Assembly (NCBI RefSeq): GCF_016864375.1
Contig: NZ_CP069357.1
Span: 496,001-560,000 of the forward strand
Length of the DNA: 64,000 nucleotides
Direction of reading: 5' to 3'
Source: Microvirga sp. VF16
Lineage (GTDB): Bacteria > Pseudomonadota > Alphaproteobacteria > Rhizobiales > Beijerinckiaceae
Shown: in pieces, positions 44,062 through 52,336 of the stretch
Layout: each line of letters starts with the position of its first letter
Position numbering within the stretch: position 1 is the stretch's first letter
The notes under the pieces: model-generated
Database searches by the model: none
What the model was told of the DNA's origin: nothing
What the model saw: the letters and a program-made list of their open reading frames with translations, nothing else
Translations under genes and position numbers: made by a program

Positions 44062-44600
44062 CCACCAAGATTCAGTCGCTAGTCGCCTATCAAGCCAATC
44101 AGAAGCAGAACACAATCGGCGCCATCGAGGCAGCAGAACGGGCGATCGAAGCTGAGCTCGCGGAACACGGCTATTACCCACACAACAGCGGCCGCCTCAG
44201 TAAGCTCGAGGTCCTACGCCGCGCAGCGGTGTCAGCGCAGACGCTGAAGAACGCAACTCACAAGAAGACGGCCGAGGCACTGGATCACTGGCTCCGCCGC
44301 ATCAAGAAGACTGCACCGACCCTCAAGCCCCAAGCGCAGGACGCCAAGGCGAATAAAATTGAGGCGCTAGAAACGCGGCTGGCGGAAGTGGTCGCCCACT
44401 ATGATCGTTTCAAGCTGGAGTACAACGAGTTGCTGCATCGCTGCGAAGCCTTAGAGACAGAGAATACTGCTCTAAAGCGGCAACTTGCCGGACCCAATAA
44501 CGTGACGATTCTCAAGACCACATGTGACGAGAACCAAGGTTTGTATACTGTGAGCAAAAGTACGTCCGCAACTGGAAGCATAGTCGTTCCGCAACGGTGA
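44058..44600 (+). CDS. Coiled-coil recombinase accessory protein (DUF6262/TnpC-like)
   Basis: 180 residues from a GTG overlapping the third recombinase stop. A basic helical N-terminus (HKKTAEALDHWLRRIKK) leads to a coiled coil (IEALETRLAEVVAHYDRFKL ... CEALETENTALKRQLA). Such small coiled-coil proteins follow the recombinases in Tn554-like elements, where TnpC aids orientation or efficiency. Homology to TnpC is inferred from position and layout. Confidence 0.65.
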   Translation: MTTKIQSLVAYQANQKQNTIGAIEAAERAIEAELAEHGYYPHNSGRLSKLEVLRRAAVSAQTLKNATHKKTAEALDHWLRRIKKTAPTLKPQAQDAKANKIEALETRLAEVVAHYDRFKLEYNELLHRCEALETENTALKRQLAGPNNVTILKTTCDENQGLYTVSKSTSATGSIVVPQR

Positions 44601-44687
44601 CCTCCTGGTGATGACAGCCTCAATGACGAATACCCTTTCTGCTTCTGGTCAGATAAACGCGGTCGGATTCAGACTCGAACACATGAA

Positions 44688-45118
44688 TTATGAAACCTGC
44701 CTCGGCTCGGGCGAGAGAATGTCGAGCACTGGACACTCGGGTGGGGTGCCGCCTTCGCATCTGTCGATGGTCTGCCCAAGCAGACGCTCACGTTTCCTCA
44801 GATCTGCGATCTTCGCACGGATGGCATCCAGGTGCCTTGTGGAGATCGCGCGAACCTCGCCACACAGGACCTGCCCAGGACTACCCAAGGCCAGCAGCGC
44901 CTTGATTTCCTTCAGCTTAAACCCCGAGTTCGCCCCCACGCCGGGTAAACGTCAGTACCCAGGTATCGTGCGGGTCGTAGAGCCTTCAGCCACCCTCAGT
45001 GCGCGGCGGCGGGAGCAGCATCCCGAACTTCTCACAGTACCGAATGGGCTCACCGCTGAGGACCTGAAAACAACAATGTTCGCCTGCCCGACCGGGGCAT
45101 ACGATATCGGATACATGC
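44688..45118 (-). pseudogene. Decayed MerR-family regulator
   Basis: An intact C-terminal part (83 residues from 44939: KLKEIKALLALGSPGQVLCG, STRHLDAIRAKIADLRKRER, CEGGTPPECPVLD) matches the metal-responsive MerR effector region. Upstream, in shifted frames and with stops, are remnants of the HTH part (IRYCEKFGMLLPPPRTEGG, then stop, RLYD). The broken gene sits near the right end of the element. Confidence 0.8.
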
Positions 45119-45176
45119 TGTGAGCTGCGTCTGACGCACGGGAGGCGCTAAAGCTCGGCAGGACTACGGTTGTTGG

Positions 45177-45204
45177 GAGCCGCCGCTCACGCGGCGTCTA
45201 GCAC
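45177..45204 (+). repeat. Direct repeat copy 1 near element right end
   Basis: GAGCCGCCGCTCACGCGGCG plus TCTAGCAC, 24 of 28 bases identical to 45222-45249. A more degenerate copy lies at 45122-45141. Each contains a short palindrome. Candidate recombinase-binding repeats. Confidence 0.6.
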
Positions 45205-45221
45205 CCAGTTCAACTCAAAGT

Positions 45222-45249
45222 GAGCCGCCGCTGACGCGACGTCTTACAC
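45222..45249 (+). repeat. Direct repeat copy 2 near element right end
   Basis: GAGCCGCCGCTGACGCGACG plus TCTTACAC. See the copy at 45177. Confidence 0.6.
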
Positions 45250-45363
45250 TTTTCGTCACACTGGATGCCCAAGAGGGAGCCGGTCTTGATGATACCTCGC
45301 GTGCCATCGTCGAAACCACTGCCTCGTTGGTCTGGATGTCGGAAACTCTCGAAACAAAACCGT

Positions 45364-45378
45364 TAAGACCTAAATTTG
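45364..45378 (-). repeat. Right imperfect terminal inverted repeat of the element
   Basis: Reads CAAATTTAGGTCTTA on the minus strand; 11 of 15 positions match the left end at 33236. It lies 11 bases inside the right junction. Confidence 0.45.
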
Positions 45379-45393
45379 GTCAAGGAAGTCCCG

Positions 45394-46111
45394 ACGGAAG
45401 GGCACTCCTCCTCGTATCCATCCCGTGGAAGTCGTACTGACGCCCTCAGCCCAAGCCAGGATCCCTCTCGGCAAACAGGCGGTTTCGCCCGATGGCGCCC
45501 TGGATCAGCACGATGGGCCTACCCTTGCTGATATCGCCACAGTCCGCTTGGCCCCATGGCTCGGGCCGCACGGCATATTCACCATCGACGCCCATCAGGC
45601 CGGACGACTTCCCGATGCGGATCTACTGCCAGCGGTAGACAGCGACGACATCGATCCTGCCTCCTATACCCTACGGCCGGCGACCCGCTACGCCATCCGC
45701 ACCCTCAAGGACAGAGAGCCGACCGGTGCAGTAAGAGACCACCTGCAGGCAACAATAGCCCGGATGCCCAAGCGAGGACAGAAAGGACGCTGGTGGATGC
45801 CTCCTGAGGCGATCACGCTGGCTTTGGATCGCCCGGCTCTGCTGATCCCGCGCATCGGGCGCAAGATCCGGACAATCCGGCTGGAGCCAGGCATCCTCCC
45901 GATCAATCATAACCTCTATGTGGTCTCCGCCGGTCCCGACCACTCGCTCGAAGCCATTCAGGACATCCTGCAGAGTGATGAAACCCAGCATTGGGTCTCG
46001 AGAAACGCTCCGCCCCTTGAGAACGGTTATCTCGACATCAGGGCAGGGCTGCTGCGCCGGATTCCCATTATCGGATCTTTGAGCCGGAAGACGTCAAACG
46101 TCCAAGGCTAA
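45394..46111 (+). pseudogene. 3' half of the split N6-adenine methyltransferase (target-recognition part)
   Basis: The frame begins R-R-K-G-T-P-P-R-I-H-P-V-E-V-V-L directly at the right junction. It then shows VRLAPWLGPHGIFTIDAHQA, ATRYAIRTLKDREPTGAVRD, LLIPRIGRKIRTIRLEPGIL and NAPPLENGYLDIRAGLLRRI, the target-recognition and C-terminal part expected of this family. A GTG at 45425 could in principle start a 228-residue product, but it would lack the catalytic half. Joined to 32533-33221 it gives about 468 residues with no frame change. Confidence 0.9.
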
Positions 46112-46149
46112 ACCCCAAGAATTTTGATCCACGGAAAGGCAAGCGAGCC

Positions 46150-46500
46150 ATGATCAGTTGCATCTTCACCGACAATCTCAACTGCCGTGGCCAGTTCCGC
46201 CGGTTGCGCTCTGTCAGAGATGCTCTTGACCAGATCCATGCTTCATTCGGGACCGTCAAGGAACTGACCGTTCTGGACGGCAGCGATCGAATTCTAGCCT
46301 TCATTCCAACCCGCACCACCAGCGGGGAACTCAAGGTCTGGGACTACCGCACCAGCAGGTTCGTCGACCCTAAGATTCTTATGCGGTCCGGCGCAATCTT
46401 TGCCTCCTCCGTCGCCAGAGACGACATGCAGGAAGCGTTTCAACGCGAGATTATTGATCGCGATAATTGCAGCACTGCGCCGTTGCCACTGGCTGCCTGA
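46150..46500 (+). CDS. Unknown protein
   Basis: 116 residues, in the run of plus-strand genes after the methylase 3' half. Beta-rich (ELTVLDGSDRILAFIPTRTT). No family recognised. Confidence 0.5.
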   Translation: MISCIFTDNLNCRGQFRRLRSVRDALDQIHASFGTVKELTVLDGSDRILAFIPTRTTSGELKVWDYRTSRFVDPKILMRSGAIFASSVARDDMQEAFQREIIDRDNCSTAPLPLAA

Positions 46501-46526
46501 TCTTTCCTCCATCCCAGGACTATTCC

Positions 46527-47096
46527 ATGAGCGCTCTTGATGAGAAGCGTCGGCTTGCAGCTGACGAAGAATGCAGCACGTTCGATTTCGGCTACGAGGT
46601 CAAGGACGCCTCGGGCTGGGAATGGACCACTCCCGGTAACCACTGGGAAAAGCCGATGTTCTTCTTCGGGGACGATCGGGATGCTCCCTCCATTCGCGGC
46701 ACCTTTCACGTCACGTTTCACGAAGGATCGGACGAGATCGCAGAATCTCACGCCAATATCCTCGGCGAGGTGATACAGGGGCGCTCATCCCCTCAACCTT
46801 CAACCTTCGCAACCGCAAGCGAAGGCCCTGACACGAAGGTCGTAAAGATCGTCTATCAGGTTGTCGCCCTGATGCCCGCTGCCGACGCTTATTGGGCGCA
46901 GCACTCGAAGGCCGAAAAGGCGTTAAGCGAGATCAACGAGGGCAGCTGGATCGGCTGCGAAATCGTCGGCTCGGTCGAGAACATCCCTGACGGCCAGGTT
47001 CGCGATGAACTCCTCGCGCTCGGGACCGACGGCACCTTCTTCGATAACATCCTCAACCCTGACGAAGACGCTCTCTCCGCTTCACACCAGGAGTAA
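46527..47096 (+). CDS. Unknown acidic protein
   Basis: 189 residues from the ATG at 46527; the frame opens at 46467 inside the previous gene. Acidic (SVENIPDGQVRDELLALGTD). Five bases separate it from the PAPS-reductase-like gene, so co-transcription is likely. Confidence 0.5.
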   Translation: MSALDEKRRLAADEECSTFDFGYEVKDASGWEWTTPGNHWEKPMFFFGDDRDAPSIRGTFHVTFHEGSDEIAESHANILGEVIQGRSSPQPSTFATASEGPDTKVVKIVYQVVALMPAADAYWAQHSKAEKALSEINEGSWIGCEIVGSVENIPDGQVRDELLALGTDGTFFDNILNPDEDALSASHQE

Positions 47097-47101
47097 ATCT
47101 C

Positions 47102-48192
47102 GTGGAACAGCTTGCACTGTTTTCGTTTCCGGAGACTCCGCCGCCCGTAGATATGCCTCAGGATCCGGTCGAAGTGCCGGACCTTACCTCGTACGACTAC
47201 TTCGTAGTCGCGTTCAGTGGAGGCAAAGACAGCTGTTCGGCATTTCTCCACTTGCTGGAGTCAGGCGTTGATCGGTCTCGAATCGAGCTATTTCATCACG
47301 ACGTAGATGGTAAAAATCCATTCTTCGATTGGCCTGTAACAACGGCTTATTGCGAAGCTGTCGCTAAAGCGTTCGGTGTCCCTATATATATGAGCTGGCG
47401 CGAAGGTGGCTTCCTGCGTGAGATGCTCCGCAATGGAACTCCGACGGCTCCGGTGATCTTCGAAAAGCCAGATGGGACGCTCGGAAAAGCAGGCGGCGAG
47501 GGACCAATTGGTACACGGTTGCGCTACCCCCAGGTTTCTGCGAACCTTCAAACTCGGTATTGCTCGCCGCCACTAAAATCGACGTGGGTGCAGCCGCTCT
47601 CAGAGGGCAGGATCGATTTCTGGGTAAACGCACTCTGTTTATCACAGGGGAGCGTGCTCAGGAAAGCGCAGCGCGATCCCGCTATAAGCCCCTCGAGCGT
47701 CACCGCTCAGACACCCGTGATGGAACGCGACGCGCCCGTCACATCGATCATTGGCGTCCAGTACTGCAATGGTCTGAGGAAGAAGTATGGGCGATCATAA
47801 GGCGGCACGGGCTCAACCCACATCCGTGCTACTGGCTGGGACTCTCGAGAGCTTCATGTGCCTTTTGCATCTTCGGTGGCGCCGATCAATGGGCCACGCT
47901 TCAGTATATCTGGCCTGAACGCTTCGAGATTGTTGCGAACTACGAAGAGCAATTCGGCGTCACAATCAAACGAAGCATGAGCGTGCGCGAACTTGCCGCG
48001 AAGGGCAGACCGTACGGTCCGGCTCTCGCCTCACCTGAGATCGCACGCTTAGCGCTTTCCGAGACATATGACGTGCCAGTTTTGATCGACCCCAGCACCT
48101 GGGCGTACCCTCCCGGTGCGTTCGGCGAAAGCGGCGGCCCAAGTTGGGGATCCTTATGCCCTACATTCTCAAATCATACGTGGCCGTCATGA
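47102..48192 (+). pseudogene. PAPS-reductase/PP-loop family protein, frameshifted
   Basis: From a GTG at 47102 the first frame shows the PP-loop YFVVAFSGGKDSCSAFLHLL, HHDVDGK and QTRYCSPPLK. The homologous remainder continues in the +2 frame (KIDVGAAALRGQDRFLGKRT, FITGERAQESAARSRYK, RHIDHWRPVLQWSEEEVW, SRASCAFCIFGGADQWATLQ) to a stop at 48192. One A appears missing in the A-run at 47575-47578: adding it restores P-L-K-I-D-V. The N-terminal QLALF (residues 3-7) resembles a clamp-binding motif. The family includes PAPS reductases and DndC-like enzymes of DNA phosphorothioation; no other dnd genes are seen. A sequencing error in the homopolymer is possible. Confidence 0.85.
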
Positions 48193-48779
48193 GCGGCCCG
48201 GACGGCAGCGAGCAGACGGTCACCGTAGAGGTGGAAAGCCTCCACGGTTACACAATGCTCGATGATCTGGATGAGATTCTTCAATCGGCTCAGAAGAGAT
48301 GTGCCGCGAAGACACTCGTCCACGAGGACTACAAATCGGACAGCGACTATCTCAATGATCTCGATACCCGGGCCGTGGGGTATCATCTGCTTTCCGTCCA
48401 TAAGCCTGGGCCGTTGAGGCGGTTCGCCTACGAGGGCTTCGTCGGTGAAAACGACGAGAAACTCTACACCGGCCCGGTCCAGGCCGTCGACGGCGATGAG
48501 GCCGATTTCGCCGCGAGATGCGGGATCGCCCTTCAGGCCGGGAGTCTCGCCGGGCAAACGCTGATCAAAGACTCTGCTAGGTTCTCGGAAGTCCTGGATC
48601 ACGTCACGGTCGTTCACTGCGTTGAGAACCCTGTGAGCCTCAATGAGCTTGCCGAGGCGGTAAAGTCCCTCGTCGCCGCTCACACGCTTGGTGCGCCAGT
48701 GTCCGACCTGATCGACGACCTTGCGGTCCTGACCGCATTTATCCCACCCGACACTCCGGCACCTGCGGTCGTGGCCTGA
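48156..48779 (+). CDS. Unknown protein
   Basis: 207 residues from the ATG at 48156, overlapping the previous gene's end by 37 bases. Acidic (DDLDEILQSAQKRCAAKTLV). No family recognised. Confidence 0.5.
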   Translation: MPYILKSYVAVMSGPDGSEQTVTVEVESLHGYTMLDDLDEILQSAQKRCAAKTLVHEDYKSDSDYLNDLDTRAVGYHLLSVHKPGPLRRFAYEGFVGENDEKLYTGPVQAVDGDEADFAARCGIALQAGSLAGQTLIKDSARFSEVLDHVTVVHCVENPVSLNELAEAVKSLVAAHTLGAPVSDLIDDLAVLTAFIPPDTPAPAVVA

Positions 48780-48825
48780 CTGCTTCCAGCATCGATCCTG
48801 AATTCATAACGCCTAGAGGCTCTCC

Positions 48826-49701
48826 ATGACTGCCGCACCTCAAGATACTGCCGTCCGCGAATACATCGTTTCCTTCGAAGGTCAGGATGTCCCCGTCCAC
48901 GTCAGATTGGACGTTCTGGCTCGGCGTCCGATGATCGATAACTTCCTCCCGGCGGTCGCCAAAGCCCGCGAGTTGAACTCTGTTTTCGATGCCGAGGCCG
49001 AAACCCGTCGCATCACGGGCTTCCGGAAGGCAGGGGAGCCCATCCGCTACAAGGTGGAGGGCGAATACACGAACGGCGGGACGCCTCCGACCTTGACCGA
49101 TGCTGTTTATGCAGTCGACGATGAATGCGCCGAGTTTCAGTGCAAATGTGCAGTGGCCATCAACGAAGGTTGCTCGTTCAGGAACTTGGTCGATCTCCGG
49201 AAGTCGATGATCCTCATTCCGGTCATCCACCTGGAGCAAGAACCGTATTCCAAGGACGACGTTACGGCTGCTCTCGCCAACTTCCTGTCGGCTTACAATG
49301 CCGGCGAAAACGTCGCCACCCACATCGCCTCTCTGACCCACATCGCAGAGACTTGTGGCCATACGATCTGGAAGGCAGGTCCATCCGCGACTGTGCAGAC
49401 CGTGATCCCAAGCTTTGGTGAACCCGCCTATCAAAGGATCATCGAGACCCCAATCCGGGCGATCGACTTCCGCCTCGTCCTTGAACCGTCCAGCGGGCTA
49501 GCGAGCGTCACCAACCGTAAAGGGGAGGGTACGGCTCCGACAGATGACAGCGCGGCTTACGCCCAGGTGCTGACGGCCGCTCCCCGGATGGTCCATGCGA
49601 TCCGACGGGCTCTTCCCTGGATTGAGGGTACCGGCATCGCGGACTCCGATCCTCCCGAGTACCTCGCCTTGAGAGACGCCCTCGACAGGGCCATCGGCTG
49701 A
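48826..49701 (+). CDS. Unknown protein
   Basis: 291 residues, mixed alpha/beta, with FQCKCAVAINEGCSFRNLVD in the middle. It is spaced 46 bases after the previous gene. No family recognised; possibly a plasmid-specific conserved protein. Confidence 0.5.
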   Translation: MTAAPQDTAVREYIVSFEGQDVPVHVRLDVLARRPMIDNFLPAVAKARELNSVFDAEAETRRITGFRKAGEPIRYKVEGEYTNGGTPPTLTDAVYAVDDECAEFQCKCAVAINEGCSFRNLVDLRKSMILIPVIHLEQEPYSKDDVTAALANFLSAYNAGENVATHIASLTHIAETCGHTIWKAGPSATVQTVIPSFGEPAYQRIIETPIRAIDFRLVLEPSSGLASVTNRKGEGTAPTDDSAAYAQVLTAAPRMVHAIRRALPWIEGTGIADSDPPEYLALRDALDRAIG

Positions 49702-49723
49702 AACCAAACCCCTGAGGTCAATC

Positions 49724-50125
49724 ATGAGCGCAGTTTCTCTCTTCTCGACGCCGGAGCTCATTGCGGAGTACGCCAAGCCGGATCAGGACATTTTCGGAAA
49801 CCCGATCCAGGTGGGTGCTACCGTCCGCTCCTTCAATCTGGCGACGCTGCTCAATGACGGGCGGATCTACGGGATGGATACCCGGATCACGCGATCGAAC
49901 AGAGTAGACTTCATCGAAGGGAAGGTAATCGCCATCGGCGAGATCGTGCACGAAGGCTGCCCTCGGTACACGATCCAGATCACCCGTGAGTGCTACGGCG
50001 CCGAGGGGGTCGATACCTCCGACGTTTGCTACGGGATCGGTCACCTGGTCTACCCGCCTCTTAACGGCACCCCGAAGTCCCTTGGAGGAGTTACATTCGG
50101 AGTGGTCGCTATCGGCCCGGTTTAG
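49724..50125 (+). CDS. Unknown protein
   Basis: 133 residues, beginning MSAVSLFSTPELIAEYAKPD. No family recognised. Followed by a terminator at 50152, so it ends the 46.1-50.1 kb run. Confidence 0.5.
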   Translation: MSAVSLFSTPELIAEYAKPDQDIFGNPIQVGATVRSFNLATLLNDGRIYGMDTRITRSNRVDFIEGKVIAIGEIVHEGCPRYTIQITRECYGAEGVDTSDVCYGIGHLVYPPLNGTPKSLGGVTFGVVAIGPV

Positions 50126-50151
50126 CGGCGGTTTGCCCGCCAAAAAGAAAA

Positions 50152-50183
50152 GCGCCCCTCCCAGTAGGGGCGCCTTCCGTTTT
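50152..50183 (+). terminator. Intrinsic terminator
   Basis: GCGCCCCT, loop CCCAGT, AGGGGCGC, then CTTCCGTTTT. Confidence 0.75.
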
Positions 50184-50257
50184 CGGATCACCGTGAGGCG
50201 AGCCGCCCAGCGAACTTCTGTGCGCCGGTAGCTGTTATATAGCTCAGGGAGCTTGCC

Positions 50258-50530
50258 TTAAGCTGCCTTCACGCCACGGAGGAAGCGGTCAACCTCGTCC
50301 CCAAGGCTGTTGGAGTGGCGAGCCAGTTCCTGGACCGCACTCAGCACCTGAGACGCAGCAGCCCCCGTCTCGCCCGCACCCCGGCGCACATTGCAGATGT
50401 TTCCAGTGACATGTTCGGTGCCACGGGCGGCTTCCTGCACGCTGCGGGCGATTTCGCCTGTCGCCGCACCCTGCTCCTCCATGGCGGCCGCAGTCGATGC
50501 GGAGATCTGAGATATTTCGGGGCTGAAATT
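50258..50530 (-). pseudogene. C-terminal remnant of a methyl-accepting chemotaxis protein
   Basis: The visible frame ISQISASTAAAMEEQGAATG, then EIARSVQEAARGTEHVTGNI and GAAASQVLSAVQELARHSNS is the C-terminal signalling coiled coil of a chemoreceptor. Nothing of the sensing, membrane or HAMP regions is present upstream, so this is a truncated remnant or a recent deletion product. Confidence 0.82.
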
Positions 50531-50587
50531 CTAAACACGCTGGTCATGTTTATACATGAACTATTCCATTCATGTCCCCAGAAAGGA

Positions 50588-50911
50588 ATGATGATGCGCA
50601 GGCTCAACTACGACACGCTGAATATCATTCTTGCGGTCCAGCGCCTTCGGAGCTTCATGATCACCGACAGTGCTATCCGTGAAGCCGCCGGCCAGGAGTC
50701 TCCAAGCTGGTTCAAGTCGGCGGAATCCTATTACTCGGAGATCCCCGATTGCGTAATGAAGGTCGCTGGTCTCCATAAGAACCGCAGCGACTTCGAGAAG
50801 GTCCTGAACTTCCAGGTCACCGACGAAATGCTTAAAACGAACCACAACAAGCTTTCGAGGTTCGAGTTTCCCGCGGACGATCTTGGCGTCTACACCGCCG
50901 CTGCGGCCTGA
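50588..50911 (+). CDS. Unknown protein
   Basis: 107 residues from the ATG at 50588, with GAAAGG just before; the longer frame into the chemoreceptor remnant is rejected. Helical (LNIILAVQRLRSFMITDSA). No family recognised. Confidence 0.5.
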   Translation: MMMRRLNYDTLNIILAVQRLRSFMITDSAIREAAGQESPSWFKSAESYYSEIPDCVMKVAGLHKNRSDFEKVLNFQVTDEMLKTNHNKLSRFEFPADDLGVYTAAAA

Positions 50912-50979
50912 CGCCGCTCGGGAAGAGGGATCAAGTGACGGTCTTTGCAACTGATGAAACCAGTCAAGGACCCCCCAAA

Positions 50980-51354
50980 ATGATCCAGCATGGCACGGCT
51001 CCCTTCCTCGAATGCTCCAGCAAGGGAGATCGCCGCTTCAGTGCCTTTGCGGCCCGGATTAGGAGCCGTGGCAACAAGTCCATTGAGGAAATCTATCAGG
51101 CCGCAAAACGGTTCGAAGACGGCTCGACGGGTCTCACCTGGCGCGAGGCCAAAGGCAAGCGAGCCGTCAATGCCGACGAGGTGAGGTCGCTTTATTCGGT
51201 TCTCTGGGATGAATACATCGCCGAGAACCCGCACCTCGTTCCGATTTTAACATCCGCCAGCGGCCTGCAGGACCTGTTCGGTCAGGCCGGCCATGCGTGC
51301 CAGGCGACCGAGCTCTGGCGCATACGCTGTGCCGCTCTGGGAATTCCCGCATAG
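50980..51354 (+). CDS. Conserved unknown protein
   Basis: 124 residues from the ATG at 50980; a GTG at 50935 is the alternative. The pattern FLECSSKGDRRFSAFAARIR, SIEEIYQAAKRFEDGSTGLT and CQATELWRIRCAALG looks strongly conserved, as in phage/plasmid proteins of unknown role. No function assigned. Confidence 0.55.
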   Translation: MIQHGTAPFLECSSKGDRRFSAFAARIRSRGNKSIEEIYQAAKRFEDGSTGLTWREAKGKRAVNADEVRSLYSVLWDEYIAENPHLVPILTSASGLQDLFGQAGHACQATELWRIRCAALGIPA

Positions 51355-51367
51355 AACAGAGGCGATC

Positions 51368-51628
51368 ATGACAGAACTTCCCGCGCTCTCCACCCTCGCC
51401 AGGAAAGCCCTCGATGTACTGAAAGAGGGCGGGGAGTTCCGTTACGCCCTGGAGACCAGCCGATTCACAAAGCGCGAGCAGTTCAAGACACACCTGAAGA
51501 CTGCCACGCAGGGGACGGTCCGTGGCATCGGCTTCGCCACGATGGACGAACTCCGGAGGGAGGGTATCATCGTGCCGGTCCATCATACTTCCGTGTCTAC
51601 TTACTATCGCCTTAGGCCGTCTGCCTAA
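51368..51628 (+). CDS. Unknown protein
   Basis: 86 residues from the ATG at 51368. Winged-helix-like spacing (RYALETSRFTKREQFKTHL, GIIVPVHHTSVSTYYRLRPS), which is suggestive of a DNA-binding protein but not certain. Confidence 0.45.
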   Translation: MTELPALSTLARKALDVLKEGGEFRYALETSRFTKREQFKTHLKTATQGTVRGIGFATMDELRREGIIVPVHHTSVSTYYRLRPSA

Positions 51629-51754
51629 AGTAATCGAGACGGCAGTCGGCAATAAATTGGATCGCGGGGCTAGTTTCCGCAGCCGAATTCTGTTATTGAA
51701 GCTGCCCCGCGGATTGTCCGCCCGGTTCACAGCCACAGCCAGAGGAGGCGTTAC

Positions 51755-51877
51755 ATGTCTATGCGTATTTGCACGTACGAACGCGCCGCTCTCCTCGTCA
51801 CGACTGTTGCTGCTGGTGGCTCCGATGAAACCGACCGTATTCCCTCTGCCCTTTGTAGGGTTCGCCTTCCGCTTTGA
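51755..51877 (+). CDS. Possible 40-residue peptide
   Basis: ATG at 51755 preceded by AGAGGAGG at good spacing; 40 codons to 51877. The frame overlaps the next small gene's start. Only the ribosome site supports it. Confidence 0.25.
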   Translation: MSMRICTYERAALLVTTVAAGGSDETDRIPSALCRVRLPL

Positions 51878-52040
51878 ATTCCTTCGCGTGCCGCGCAGGC
51901 CCGCGAACGATCACAAGCGGCCTGTGGCAACCGCCGAACTCGATCACCTGCTTCGTCACGAACTTCAGCAGGCGCTGCGTCACGAACTCAGCCCGCATAT
52001 GCTTCGTGATGTCGGTGTCGACCGCAGCCGAGCCGAGTGA
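51825..52040 (+). CDS. Small unknown protein
   Basis: 71 residues from the ATG at 51825, with a basic centre (FLRVPRRPANDHKRPVATAE) and a C-terminal LRDVGVDRSRAE resembling the tail of DUF1127-type small proteins. It overlaps the 51755 frame. Confidence 0.4.
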   Translation: MKPTVFPLPFVGFAFRFEFLRVPRRPANDHKRPVATAELDHLLRHELQQALRHELSPHMLRDVGVDRSRAE

Positions 52041-52290
52041 TGTCTCAGGCTCGGTCCGGTTCGACGATCGCGCTCGGACCTGCGGATGTGCGGCGCCACA
52101 CAGTGATGTGCCGCGAGTGCATCTACATAGAACGTGCGATGCCGGAACACGTCGCATGCGCCCTGGTGGGAGGTCTGGTGCTCAGCCTCCTGCCGGGGCA
52201 ATTCCACTTGTGCACAGCCCTATGTTGAACCATCAGCCCGGCTGCAGTATTGTTGTGGGGTAGGTGTTGCAACCGGCACCATACAGAATG

Positions 52291-52336
52291 CGCCCTGACA
52301 GTGAGCTCCGCACGGCTAACTCTGTCAGGGCGTTTT
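52291..52336 (+). terminator. Intrinsic terminator with long loop
   Basis: CGCCCTGACAG, loop of 20, CTGTCAGGGCG, TTTT. An 11-base-pair perfect stem. Confidence 0.75.

Larger units (their letters stand above)
33218..45389 (+). mobile_element. ~12.2 kb tyrosine-recombinase mobile element carrying R-M and Kiwa defence genes
   Basis: Boundaries come from the interrupted methyltransferase: left flank ends AAAACCCG (to 33221), right flank starts CCCGACGG (from 45390), sharing CCCG, so one CCCG copy belongs to the insert. Cargo: free-standing wHTH gene, DNA methyltransferase, PD-(D/E)XK endonuclease, kwaB and kwaA. Mobility genes: three overlapping tyrosine recombinases and a coiled-coil gene, the layout of Tn554-type or recombinase-in-trio elements. 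Imperfect inverted ends lie 14 bases inside the left and 11 bases inside the right boundary. A frameshift in the second recombinase may make it immobile now. Confidence 0.85.

Noticed and set aside
45122..45249. CRISPR array
   Set aside because: Only two or three imperfect repeats, no consistent spacers and no cas genes in the window.
47102..48192. DNA phosphorothioation (dnd) system
   Set aside because: The PP-loop protein alone resembles DndC, but no dndA, dndB, dndD or dndE-like gene is nearby.
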